Below, in pieces: positions 23,019 through 40,382 of a stretch of DNA of 64,000 nucleotides; within the stretch, counting starts at the first letter, position 1; every line of letters starts with the position of its first letter. The translations under genes were made by a program, and so were the position numbers. This stretch comes from Dipetalonema caudispina (lineage: Eukaryota > Nematoda > Chromadorea > Rhabditida > Onchocercidae), in assembly GCA_013365325.1 (NCBI GenBank), contig JABVXV010000023.1:124001-188000 (forward strand), in the 5' to 3' direction. The notes beneath the pieces are model-generated. The model was given only the letters and a program-made list of their open reading frames with translations. It did no database searches and was not told the origin of the DNA.

Positions 23019-25756
23019 TTATGTACAAAAACCTTGTGGTGCATAACATGGCTTATTACCAGCTACTGCATATAATTTAGGCTTTGATGTCATGCAAACA
23101 CAAACTCGTAAGGCATCTATCGAAGCAGTTAATGAAGGAGATGAACTCAATGGTAATGTTTTCAGGCTATTTCCAAAGTAGAGTTTTTTGGTCGAAAACA
23201 TTATTAGACCATCAGCCTGGAAAAAACAAAAAGTTGAAATTATCATGAAGAATAGTTATTTTCTAAGCAAAGTTATAGAGCCAAATCAAAAGTTCTTCAT
23301 CATTGTATTTGATAAATTTTCGAATAATGGACAACTTAAAATCAACAGAAATGCCAGTTTTCCCAAAATAGCATAAGATCTGAAAATTTTCGAAAAAATT
23401 TATATTTGCTGCAAAAATGAAAATCGAAACTGCAATAAAAACTAATGATAAGATCAATTAATATTGTTTTGACAAAATTTATCATTGCAGTGGATAAAAT
23501 TTTCTACATGGAATAAATTCACTGTAAGATGAACTTTAAAAGAGAAAAGATGGATGAGGATGCAGGTGAAAGGGAAGGAACGTTGAAGATAAGCAAATAT
23601 AAGCCAAGTCTATCTGTCCTAATTTCCATCAAGAGAAGACAAAATGAAGTAGATAAGAGTATTTTTTGTAGTTTAAATAAATTTAAATTATTAATTATCC
23701 AAACCGTTGTTCCCAGTGAAATACCATTTCTAGCGGTTAAATTCATTCGTTTTGCCTCCAAATGTATTCCCTCATTACCACGTAATCCCAAATTGACCAC
23801 GTCTACGTATAAATTATCATTGATCGGTGAACGTATCTGTAAAATCATTCAAAAAATTAATTTTTGTTTGATTGAATTCTACAGGTTGGCTACAAAGTTG
23901 AGTATAGGTAGTAGAATTTTACATGTTTGAGTGGATTCAATTCTATAATTAAATTGCTAAAAAAATTTAGATCTCTGTTAAACTCAGATTTAAATACTTT
24001 TCACCTTATCCGAGTTAAAATCATTAAAGTTGCACAAAATCATTCATTTGGACAAATTATTAAACATCTGAACTGTTTCAGTCTTAATAATTTCCTATTA
24101 TTATTTCGGATCATATCGCAATTCAAAGAAACAGAAAATTTTATTTTAGACCGAGCTATAAATTTCAATGATTTTGAACCTGAGATAAAGCTAAGAAGTA
24201 GAATGATGAATTTCAGCAATTTTGATAATTTGTTGAGTAATTAGTCCTTAAAATTTCAAAATTTCTTAGAAGCAAAGGACCTTATCTGTTACAATTTGGG
24301 CAGTAGATATTTTCTTAATTCTGTTGTCCACACGAAGCAATGGATGTTGGGCACTGAAGTATGGTCGAAATGCATTTTTTATCTGCAACATTTAAATCAT
24401 ACATCCTTAATTACTTGCTGATTTCTTTTTCTTCCTTTTTTTTTTCATATCGACTATAAATAAATTAACAAAATTTCTGTATTTTTGTTTCCTCAGATAA
24501 ATTAACACACTAAATTCAATCTTTTTAGCTCCCTAAAAATTCCTTTCAAATCATAAATGGTTGCAGTAACGAACGGTAAATTGGTCGCTGTTCTCAAAAC
24601 GACAAATGCCATCCTGTAGTACCAGACGACTTTGAGTTGAGGTACTGCTTATTATTACCTAAAAAATAATTTACAGCTTTTGCATTCACTTTTATGTTAG
24701 CTTCTAGGCGTAAATTTCTTCAGAACAACAAGAATGACGGACAATGAATGAGATTTATTCGAACTCTACGGAGAAATATCATCCATCAAAAATTAAAGAA
24801 ATCGTTAATGGAATAAAATTAGCATAGACGAAATGAAACAAAAGCAAGTAGAGAAAGCCTGGTGGAATTTTTCTTTGAAACAAGTCGAACATATATTATT
24901 TTATCATATAAGTCTATTTAGAAGTCAAATCTCAAATAAGCCATTGGATAATTAATTTGAAATGTCTTGAACTTGAAATTTTGAGTACTTTTTAAACCCT
25001 GGGAATTATTCTCAAATGAAAGTGAAACAGCTTACCCTGGAACCTACAATTGTCAAATCTTTCCCTGTACCTCCATAAACGAGACCACTTTTTGCGATCA
25101 CTTTACCCAGATGAATTTCATTAGCTGAGAATTGCAAAACGACATCCTCTTTACCGGTTTCCGGATCATATCGGTTATGAAATTGTAGGTGTTTCATACC
25201 TCTTGTTGATATACCCAGCATATGAATTATGAAAAGATTCACCTGAAGATATTCACAACGAATCCATAAATTATCAAATTTTATTACAAAAATAAAAAGA
25301 AGTGATAATAGTTTAGTTAATTGTCTTATTTCGATAAACAATAAAGGTTGTAAATTACCTGTCTCAACATTACTCCTCTATTGACCCTTCAGATTTCTAC
25401 ATGACATCTAATTCAGCTCAAGTAAACGGAAAGAAAAAGAAAAACGGAAAAATAAACTAATCGTGATTGGAAGAAAATACAATATAAAAGCTTACAATCA
25501 ATAAGATAAACGTAATAATCGTTAGTACCACTAAATATAACACCAAAATCCATAATCGTTTCTTGCGTAATCCAGTCACGTGTAATTTGTACTCAATATT
25601 ATCCGGAATAATAGGTGGTGGTGATTCTTTGAAATCCAGAAAACGTGAATTTTGCTGATCATCATCATCAGCGGTACTACGCAAATATATCGGTCCACCA
25701 GCTGGCATTACACATTCAAAACTAACATAGTTGTATTGCGTTAATTCTTCACTCAC
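23019..25756 (-). CDS. sgcb-1: beta-sarcoglycan-like protein
   Basis: Single-pass type II membrane protein of the dystrophin-associated sarcoglycan complex, expected at the muscle plasma membrane. Exons 5' to 3': about 25708 or 25756-25496, 25242-25036, 24658-24575, 24382-24281, 23836-23705, 23216-23019, all in phase. Predicted length is at least 311 residues, against about 318 for vertebrate beta-sarcoglycan. A short cytoplasmic N-terminus ends in basic TGLRKKR, followed by one membrane helix (LWILVLYLVVLTIITFILLI). The ectodomain has the family's beta-rich repeats, with RGNEGIHLEAKRMNLTARNG closest to the beta-type RGNEG motif. It ends in the cysteine cluster typical of beta, gamma and delta members: VCVCMTSK...KPCYAPQGFC. 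The open frame starts at GTG (25756); the first ATG is at 25708, so either translation starts there or a small upstream exon is missing. The gamma/delta subtype is the main alternative. Confidence 0.88.
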
Positions 25757-27117
25757 TTCTAGCTAGCTGCAACTATTCATTCTCTTTCACATAGCTTCAC
25801 AAATTGATCAATCAATCGATCCTTCTAGCAATATGTATAGATCTAGACATCACATCCAGCGATACTCTCATTCAAGGAGCATTGCTGTTTGATATCATAA
25901 AGATCGAAATATCTGTACAAGAATGCACTCATTTTGTTGCTATAAAATTTTTTTCAACAAACATTAGTGGCAGCAGCTTAATGCGCCAAAAAGTCCCAGC
26001 ATGATGTGTCCCTTCGCACTATAATAACAAATTTTTTTAATGCATTTTTATCCAACAGTTTCATCACAATACAACAATGATAGACAAAAATAAAATTAAA
26101 ATACAATTCACGAAGAGCTTTTTACCATTTTTCTTGAGTTTTAAACTCAATTTTAAGACTGCAGGACATAAAATGCTAGAATTTAAAATGTTGTAAAATA
26201 GCTGCAAGAAATGAAACAGTAAACAGCTCATAGTTAAGAAATCAACTTGAGGAAACAACTGAAAACCCATTATGATTATAGAGTGAACTCTTTAATTTAC
26301 TAAAACTTGATATTTGCTTCTCTACTATTTTGGAATAAAATTACATGATAAAGATTATTATTCATCTACAGATTTCAGAGAATATGCAAAAATCTACCCT
26401 TATCAACTAAAACATAGTAAGCTGAAACCGGAAATATTGAATCACTGCCGAAGGATTTCTTTAAAAATTTCAGAAAATTATTCCTCCAAATAAGAAAATC
26501 GATAAATATGTTTAGAAATCCAAGTATGAAAAAATATAATAATGTTAGTCGAGAATACTTATAACTTATGAAAACCATAAAAGAAATTAGAACAAATGAC
26601 CAATGACTATGAAAAAGTGTAAAACAAAGGTTAGCGAAAATTTTTACTGGGTTGCAAATTATCAGAATAGGATCGAAAGTAATGCAATTGGAAAACCCAT
26701 GAAACCTTCAAAAATAGTGATGAAATAGCATTTTTCTTGAAAAAAAGAGTGGGTTTTATGATGAAAATTGTACGTTTGCAATCATTTATCAGCATAACTG
26801 GGAATAAAAAACAGAAAGATATATTAGAAATCTAGAAGAAATTTGAAAGAGAAAGTCAAAAAAGATTCCCTTCATTACCAAAAGATCGACATGGTAGCTT
26901 TTGAGATGATATCAAATTTGACTGAACAGCATCCCGTTAAAAGCGTCTCTGAAATAAGAGAAGCATAATTTGTTAGAATGGTCTATAATAGCAATACGAG
27001 GAAAATCTATCTTACATAAAGCGCATTTCACCAAGCATAAACAAACAAGCAATAGTTACGGTCTCTTGCAGAGTCATACTTCTTTTAAATCTTGAAATGA
27101 ATTGAACATTTAGGCTA
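25757..27117. other. intergenic region between zinc-finger and sarcoglycan genes
   Basis: This holds the presumed promoter and perhaps a first exon of the sarcoglycan gene. No coding exon was recognised; open frames here are AT-rich and lack splice context. Confidence 0.4.
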
Positions 27118-30100
27118 TTAAAGCTGCGAAATAATTATCTACAATCAAACCTTCTTTTCCTTTCTTACCAAAAACAGGGCAAAGATAAGTCATAAATGAG
27201 AAATGCGAAATTTACCTTGTAGTCTCTAAGGCAGGACAGACAAATACGCGGACGATCTGTGTGATCAAATGGACATTCCTTTTTAACACATAACTTGTCA
27301 TAACGACAGTAACCATGAAAATAGTAGCATTTCTCGCCTGGACAGTTGGGGAAATTCCTGCAGATAAAAAACAGAAAGTTGAAATTTCCTTCAAATCTGC
27401 CTAAAACGTTTGAAAAGTGACAAAAACATTTTCTGCAAAAAAAATAGTTGCACAGAGAAAACACATACTTGCACTTCACCGGCGGTCCATGTGGACAGCG
27501 ACCTCGGCCGCGTTGGGCAACTCCAGCTGAACGACCTCGTTGACGATCAGCGAGATAGATCTTCTCTTTCAGACATTCCTGAAAATAAGGATGGTTTAAA
27601 AATACTATTTGGAATGAAAACTGATAGAGGATAATAGCAAATGATAACGGAAACTCGATAAAATTTAGATTTAATCTTAAAAAGAAGGACCTGAACAATG
27701 ATAAGCAACTTAATGACTTATCATAGTAACCTAATACCATACAGTCATCAGAATCAACAAAGTAGTTATGTCAATGAATCATCTGAGATGTTGAAAAACA
27801 AAAATAATACATCTGAGATGTTGAAAAACAAAAAAAAAACAAAAATAAGGAATATAAAAACATAAAAAATTACTTTATAGATATGATCCCGAAATTCTTC
27901 CCAATTTGAATCTTTTGCGCCACTTATTTTTCCACCGAAATCGTCTTTGCAAAAATCACATAGCAAACGGTAGTCGGAATGGCGTCGTTTCATATGTTCG
28001 CAAAGTTTTTGCACGCTTGATGCTTGCTTCTCACAGTGAGGGCATGGGAAGCAAGCACCATGGGCACGGATTTCGTGCTCACAGAGTTCACGAATGGTTT
28101 CGAAATCACGATCACATTTGCGGCAAGGATATTCATAAACCGGACGAGCAGGGCTGAAAATTCATGAAAATCAATAATGTTAGCAAACTTATTTCTGGAA
28201 TTCAATTAAAAACTTAGAAAATGTCTTGTCATGAAAAAGCAACAAATTATGGAGCAATGTTTTCAAAGCAACATGCGTTTTTTGTAATCCCTAAACGGAA
28301 TAAACCGACTGTATTTTTTTTGAAACTGTCATATTCGTCATAAAAACACTGACAGCAATGTCAATGATTTGCGGAATAATTCCTCTCAAATCTCTAGCGT
28401 CTTTAATGTATCTGACTTCTTCAAATGGCATTTCTCACCATTTAGAAGTGTAGAGTACTTGATATTTGGGCCTTCACAATTTAAAGTAATTCTCAAACAA
28501 ATTCCGCTGAAACTCAACGCCTTGAAACAGAACAGTAAAACATTCGTACAGACGTATATAATCGGTCCATAATTCGACTTTTCCAACAATCTGTTAGAAA
28601 ACTTTCCATAACCATTACTTTCTTGGTTAAAATTAAAATTTAGGAAACCGAAGAATTAAAAATTAATAGTTTCTAACGTGCTATCTACGCACAAAATATT
28701 GAACATATGCATAGTATTTCTAGACTACAACATAATTTCACCTGCGAATAATTTCAATAATAATGAGAATGGTAATAACAATAATGATAGCACCAGTGTG
28801 TTTGCTTGTATAGACGCTGCCATCATCATAAGACCGTTGGGATGGGTATGCCGAAGAACAATGATAATAATAATAATAAATAGTGAGGCTGGACTAACCG
28901 GATACAACTAACACCGTCAACACAACACTGCATTGAAAAAAAAGTTAAAATACTATGCAAATGAGAATCAACAGTACTGAGAAAATAAAATCAACTGAAA
29001 AACCAAATACAATTGTTCATACTCTAAGATTCACTAAAATATAAAAAACTGTAGAAAAAATAAATCGTTAAAATTAAAGCTGCTAGGAAACTGGTTTAGC
29101 TATGAACTGAAGTATTCTTATATCAGCCTTTAAAATAGCTTAAATCCTCCCTTACTGATCTAATCAAATAGTAGACAAAAGTTTCGTTGTCTCATCGTCC
29201 TGCGGAACTGATCTTAAAAATAACATTTTTTTGAAATAACTAAATATAATATTTGAGTAACTTAATGTTCTCATTTATAGATGATAAATCAATAAAATCT
29301 ACCTCATCGCTTTGAAAGAACCATAAGTGTCGCGACTTGAAGACGACGAACTACGCGTAGGACGACGTCTCGGGCTACGACTACGTGATACCTTGCGACG
29401 ACGCATCGGGCTACGACTGCGACTATATGAGCGCGAACTACGACGAGCCTTCTTCTTAGACGACTTGCGACGCGAGCGTGAACGTGAACGTGAGCTGGCG
29501 CGTCGTGGTGAACGAGAACGTGAGTGTGACTTAGTCCGTGATCTCGATCGGCTTCGCGAGCGCGACTTCGTGGAAGCTGTGTGTGTGCTTGAGCTTGAAG
29601 AACGCCGACGACGACGACGATGACGTCTTGATGAGGTGGAAGGTGATTTTGATCTTGATGCATGCTCTTTTTTTGCACGATTCCTAGGAAAAAGGCTGAT
29701 ATTATTTTTGGAGATGTTATATAATCCCAACAATGTAAAATTAACTTTATTTGTTAGTGTAGCTCTCACAGAGAGCAAGTTAAAGTATGATATTTCAGAC
29801 TATCTTTATCGTAACAACTGCTCCTTTTCTACGATTATCATGTCACAATAAATTTATGAGAAGCTTAAGGGATAAAAAATGTATACTTGTATTTCTATTT
29901 TAGAAAAAAAAAGGAAACTAACTCTCTAACAGAAGCGCCTTCTTTCCTAGCAGAATCATCTGACTTTATTGACTTGTCGCTTTCGACCGCATCATCTCCT
30001 TCTCCTTTGTTACTTCTGTTATCATCATATGCCAGTTTCGTTTCACCATTATTAACTTTACCGTCATCATCCAGATATTCTGACTTCTCATCACCATTCA

Positions 30101-30155
30101 TTTGACGGTATTGTTCGTTGTCCATACTTCCTACTGGATTTTCTACTTCCATCAT
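27118..30155 (-). CDS. RS-rich protein with C2H2 and Nab2/ZC3H14-type CCCH zinc fingers
   Basis: Probable nuclear RNA-binding protein of about 383 residues. Exons 5' to 3': 30155-29923, 29683-29303, 28153-27874, 27578-27469, 27357-27216, then a possible two-codon last exon at 27123-27118 (Leu-stop). The first five exons join in phase. The start ATGATG directly follows acceptor TTTTTGTGCAG. Domain order is an acidic N-terminus (about 1-77), then a long Arg/Ser domain (about 78-200; SRSRSRSRSRTKSHSRSRSP), then two C2H2 fingers (YPCRKCDRDF...H and FPCPHCEKQ...H) and a CDFC partial finger, then two tandem CX5CX4CX3H fingers (CKNFPNCPGEKCYYFH and CRYDKLCVKKECPFDH). The last pair closely resembles the poly(A)-binding fingers of ZC3H14/Nab2 and C. 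elegans SUT-2. RS domains are typical of splicing and export factors. Role in mRNA processing is inferred; I know no named ortholog with this exact architecture. The terminal exon is uncertain. Confidence 0.82.
27780..27834. repeat. 30-bp period tandem duplication in an intron
   Basis: CATCTGAGATGTTGAAAAAC followed by AAAAA occurs twice, at 27780-27804 and 27810-27834, inside the intron after the C2H2 exon of the RS/zinc-finger gene. The copies are identical, so the duplication is recent or the assembly is locally repetitive. Confidence 0.8.
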
Positions 30156-30790
30156 CTGCACAAAAAAACTCAAATAAAATTTCAAAAAATTAGTAACCCT
30201 AGATAATTTTACACTAAATAAAATTTAACTGATAGTTCCTATTATAAAAAATAAACTGCACAGAGATTGAATGGAAACAGATTCTAACCAGGCTTAATTC
30301 CTGAAATACGAGAATTCGAATCCTAAGAAGTTGAATAACATGAAAGAATATTTAGAACCGAAAAACCGAAAACCAACCGTTCAACGACTGCACAACCAGC
30401 GGTTAATGACAGGAGACAGGAAATGCTTAGCATTATGCGCAGCAAATTATGCAAAAATAAAGATAATATTTAAGGAAATCTAGGGCGCTATATAATCTTG
30501 CCAAAAAATCAGCGGAAGTTTATGCATAACGCTATTCTGAGCTTATCTGCAATTGTACCTTTATGTGTAGAAAGTCTGCTGTACAAGATCATTTTCCAGA
30601 ATTTATCATTCGTATTTTTTTAACTGAAATCTACTTATACTTAACTTAGTCTTAGAATTTAACAGGAGTGCACTAGTGATTCGATTACTTATTAAAAATG
30701 AAAAATAGCAGAATCAATCTCAATCAATCCTTTAAGAAAGATCGAGAACCTAGCTAAAGAAAATCTCATCTTGGGTAAAGGAAAATGGAA

Positions 30791-31260
30791 AAAGTGTCAT
30801 GGAGTGTATTCTTAAATATATCAATTGAATCTTTAAAATCGTTTAAAGTCTCTCCTTCCTAGAAAACTTGCTGAAAATAATCTCTTGACTATTTGTGCCC
30901 TAAAGCCCAGCATATGTTCGTTTCAAAATCATAACATTTTTGATCAGTGTAAAGACTGCTGATGACTCAGTATCATGAGCAAGTATGATAGGAATATGTA
31001 GAACAAACAAAGTGGGAATGTCATTCTCGTCGTCTCCATGGTAATCATTATCTGATTAAAATCTCTACATTTGCTTCATAGACATGTATGTATAGATTAA
31101 GCAAAGGACGACTGTTTTCTAATAGAACTTTTGGTACTTAATAAATAATTTTTTTGCAATCACAGCTGGTGGATTATTCAACATATTGTCGGAGCAGAAA
31201 GTAACGATGTCATGGAGTGTGTCTTTAACGTATTAATCAAATCGTTAAAATCGTCTAAAC
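30791..31260. repeat. diverged direct repeat pair about 413 bp apart
   Basis: About 57 bp at 30791-30849 (starting near GTGTCATGGAGTGTATTCTT) recurs imperfectly at 31204-31260 (ATGTCATGGAGTGTGTCTTT). Both continue to TTAAAATCGT. A shorter match (TTTTTGATC with downstream GATGAC versus AATGACG) occurs about 100-140 bp further on in both, suggesting an old duplicated segment of roughly 180 bp. It matches no element family I recognise. Confidence 0.55.
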
Positions 31261-31883
31261 TAGCAAAGCCATAACTTTAGACACTAAACAGATTTTCAAC
31301 AGGGAAGTAAAGTTACAGATAATTCAAACTTCTAAATTTTTGATCGATGCTAATGACGGTTGTAATAAAAGAAAAAAAGGTAAACTTCCATCCTTCAATC
31401 CTGTCATTAAGTGAGACTAGTTCATGCAGATTATGCTTGTATCGCCCGAATCAAACTAAACCGTCAGTTTGCTACAAATGGTTTCAAACCTTCTAGGCAA
31501 AGTTTACTTCAAATTCATTACTGGTCATTAAATGGTTGTTCAAATCAGGAAGGAATGAAATGACAATGAAGAAGTGAAATGATCAGCATTTACGAACTAA
31601 GTGATCAACATTTCGTACAGTTAAGAACCCCTACGATATTGTTTCTTGCATCCTATGCCAACAGCAGTAGCACGTTATTTAGCGCTAATCTTGATGGACA
31701 TTATTTGATTTGCACTTACTTTTGCAGATTCTATATTTTAGATAGTTGTGAGGAAATTGCTGATGAATTACGTAATAATGATAACGGTGATTGTAGATAA
31801 TTTAAAGCTTTGATAACAATAGGCATGATAGTGATAAACGATAATATAACGATATCTCTCTCGACAACTATAACATTTTCACG

Positions 31884-31930
31884 GTTGATGATGATGATAG
31901 TGGTGATGATGATGATGCTGATAACAATAA
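31884..31930. repeat. GAT-rich trinucleotide microsatellite
   Basis: Interrupted GAT/GAG-type triplets (TTGATGATGATGATAG followed by more GATGATGATG) make both strands look open. Simple sequence, not coding. Confidence 0.7.
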
Positions 31931-32735
31931 TACATATAATGATGATACATACATGGGATATATATAAATGTCGTGTGACAAGCCTGCAAGTTCTATTAAA
32001 TTACGATTGCCATGCAAGGTCATGTGTGAATGGGCTTTTTTTTGAAAATTTGGAAGGAACGGAAACTGAATTTTATGCTTTGTAAATTCGATAGTGAAGT
32101 ATTAAAATTTGACCTCTGATCTTTACTCATTAGTCGGAAATAAAAGAATTCAAACCGTGGAAACAAATAAATGGCCTCATCAACCGTTTTGGTTTCCAAC
32201 TCTGCTTTATGTATGATAACACTCTAAAACAAAAATTTTCAGTACAATTTCAACCGAGACAACACTGCCATATTGAACTTATACACTTAATGCCTAATTT
32301 CCTCATAAAGTAGGCGGGCATCTTAACAAATGAAGGACAGAAAAGCCTCTCGTTAGGGCCTATCTGTGAAGAGAGTTGAGAAAATAAGAAAGATTTCTTG
32401 ACGAATGGCCTTGAAAACTGAATAAACTGAAGCAAAAAATGAAAAATTACCTAAAATTGCGACAAAAATGATCAACTGCAGACGATATCTCAAATGATAA
32501 CAATGATATCACCACTGCTGAAATGATAACGATAATATCATCAATGTTCAACTTTTACGAAGTTTTGACAATCGACGCAGCAGTAATGTTTAAGAATGTG
32601 CTCTTAGATTCAATGTTAATATCCTGTAAGGTAAATATAAGACATACGTTTTATATTCACTACTTACTATCGATATGCAATAACGCAAGTTATGTCAGGA
32701 ATTCGCAACCAAGCGATCAATCATATCATATCGAC

Positions 32736-32965
32736 GGACAACTGAGCACTTTACGCATATCACATCAGCGTGTGCAAACTTAATATCAAAGTAACTTGAC
32801 ATATCACCAAGTATTCAGAGGTATCCACATCAGTATTCAGCTAATCAGTCATCCATGGGTAACTGAACACTTTGCGTCATATGTACGCATACCACGTCCA
32901 TATAATTTACGCATATATGCACGCAATAACATACATACGTCAATAATTTACGTATATTCCTATCA
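32736..32965. repeat. imperfect repeats with CGCATA/TACG motifs
   Basis: AACTGAGCACTTTACGCATA near 32739 recurs as AACTGAACACTTTGCGTCAT near 32861. Further TACGCATA, TTACGCATATATG and TTACGTATA motifs follow to 32960, and GTATTCAG occurs twice at about 32811 and 32832. This is a diverged local repeat cluster of unknown type. Confidence 0.45.
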
Positions 32966-33335
32966 CATTTTCAACTTGTAGGAAGCCATTCTGACTATTA
33001 ACACCAAATGAATCAATAATCATCGTGACATCGAAAAGTGTCGTAGTTAGATCGAAGAGCATAAAATGGAGGAGAAAAGTGTGTAGCACTATGGTGAAGA
33101 GATATGGAAAGATGACAGAGATGCAGCTAAATAAAATCTCCGCGAATACTCGAGACTTGATCGGGATTTACAGTATTATGTTTTATGCAGATGCATATAG
33201 ACATTATAATCAAAATTCTTGCACCACCATGTATTAGACGGAATGTGCAGAGCGATACATGCTAAAAATTGTTCTGAGAAACCGCGGGGGAGAGCAATGG
33301 ATGTGTATCAAATTATATGAGATATATTCCCCCAT

Positions 33336-33373
33336 CCCCTCCCTCCCCTCCCCTCCCCTCCCCTCCCCTCCCC
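33336..33373. repeat. (CCCTC)n pentamer array
   Basis: About seven CCCTC units in an otherwise AT-rich region. The minus strand reads GGGAG repeated, with more than four G-triplets at short spacing, the pattern required for an intramolecular G-quadruplex. It lies about 1.5 kb upstream of the cullin-1 start. Confidence 0.9.
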
Positions 33374-33529
33374 GATGATATTATCTAACAGAATATAGCT
33401 AGGGAATGATAGCCAGAACGGATATGTCCAGATGACCTGAGGTTCGACATAGTGAACTTTATCTGAGAATAGCAGTATGATGGTAAGCCAGTCATTCCTC
33501 GTTAGCTACCCTGCATATCAAAAGGTTAG

Positions 33530-33665
33530 CCCATCATGGAAACACTAGGCACTTTATGATTGGCCAATATTACCTATTGGGCGTGGATTCACTTTGAGAT
33601 AACTATTTCGCTTCATTTAAACATCTCGTTACGAGGAAAACAGTAGGTCACGTGGCAACTGGTAG
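33530..33665. promoter_or_regulatory. candidate promoter element cluster
   Basis: A locally GC-richer stretch contains GATTGGCCAAT, which carries CCAAT-box sequence on both strands, then ATTGGGCGTGG resembling a GC box, and a CACGTG E-box in GTCACGTGGC (about 33646-33655). It lies between the divergent RS/zinc-finger and cullin-1 genes. Motif clustering is seen; promoter function is inferred. Confidence 0.3.
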
Positions 33666-34820
33666 AAGGTAGACGTGATTGATTGATTGACTAAATGACG
33701 TGTAGTAGAATTATTGAAGTGAAGACGTGTTTGGATGAGAGTTAAATATTGTAATTTCTCACTGCAGTAATTCTGTTTGTTATAGTTGAAGGATGATGAG
33801 ACAAGCATCTGATTATCTTTTAATCATACAAGGTCATCTCCTCCTCCTCCTTCATTATCAATATTTTGTTTTGTGGGATACGACAGAAAAGCCTATGTTA
33901 TTTTAAGAATACTAAGGCATATTAGTTAGATTATATCATTTCATTTGTCTTACTAAATGTAAAGGAACAAATTCAAGTTATGTCGATATTCTCGTTTTCT
34001 TTTTTTTTCTAAATATATTTCTTTTATAGTGCAAATTTGATTTTTTCAACTTTATCAATTATCAGTTATATTGGAGTGGACACAAGTGTTATGCGATCTT
34101 AGGCTGCAACTATTGCTTGAATACTCGACCATTCATATCATATCGATCAATTTATCATCTAACATCATAACCATGTATTAATTGCTGTTTTGGATAATTT
34201 CGGTTTAGATGGATAATGAGCTGAATTTTGTCAATCATCTTAACAAAGTAATCATTTTCAGTGAATACGAATAGATTCATTTGTTCAAGCTCAATTATCG
34301 TCGTTGTACTGCAGGCGGTTCAGAAGGATAAGCAGCAGTGAGTAAGTTATAGTATATAATATTAACAAATAAGACAATATTTCTTGATTCAGTCCTTCAA
34401 TGCGAGGATTTTTATTTATGTTTATAGAAAGACTAACATTTGTAATTCAAGATTTTAAAGTAATTGGAGGTTATTTTCAATTTTTTTTTCTGGTTTAACT
34501 TTTCAAGATTGAGAATTTACATTTCGAATTATTCATCTGCTACTGTTCAAATGAATATAAGATAAGTATGGAGCTTTTCAGTATCATTCATTGGTATTTT
34601 TATGTCATTTGTATTTTTGCACTGATGGTATGCGGTTTACTTCTTCTAGGCTAACTGCTGGAAATACCATTTCTGTAGTATCTATATATTATCTGAATAC
34701 TGATGAAGTAGCTGACCTGTATTTTAAAATTCATCCTTCTAATAATACTACTTGCAGTGGTCCCATTTTATTGAAACTATAGAAAGCCTAAGTTTTGGCT
34801 TATCAAATTGTAGAAGTTTT

Positions 34821-34826
34821 TTTCAG
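34821..34826 (+). promoter_or_regulatory. acceptor before cullin-1 start, likely trans-splice site
   Basis: TTTCAG after a T-rich run, followed 25 nt later by the first ATG of cullin-1. No upstream coding exon was found, so a spliced leader is the likely partner; a non-coding 5' exon is the alternative. Confidence 0.5.
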
Positions 34827-34851
34827 GCCAACTGAAGAAACTATTTATTTA

Positions 34852-40382
<5,531 letters not shown>

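Larger units (their letters stand above)
30156..34826. other. repeat-rich intergenic region between divergent genes
   Basis: 4.7 kb separates the minus-strand RS/zinc-finger gene from plus-strand cullin-1, so both promoters should lie here. Open frames in it are low-complexity (GAT and AT triplets at about 31786-31960) or have no splice context. It contains diverged direct repeats (30.79/31.20 kb and 32.74/32.86 kb), a C-rich pentamer array and a promoter-like stretch near 33.5-33.7 kb, each listed separately. Confidence 0.5.

Noticed and set aside
23529..24244. Two long plus-strand frames (133 and 105 codons) antisense to sarcoglycan
   Set aside because: They overlap well-supported sarcoglycan exons on the other strand, lack splice signals or family resemblance, and are AT-rich through the intron.
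29327..29678. Long plus-strand and alternate minus-strand frames opposite the RS domain
   Set aside because: Arg/Ser repeat codons rarely produce stops in other frames. The alternate products are Arg/Leu- or His/Val-rich artefacts, and only the RS frame joins the neighbouring exons in phase.
30310..30340. Possible tRNA B-box (GAATTCGAATCC)
   Set aside because: No A-box or cloverleaf stems around it; the match is incomplete.
31579..32085. Plus-strand frames rich in Ile/Met/Asp
   Set aside because: They are produced by GAT/ATA triplet low complexity, with no acceptor, donor or family match.
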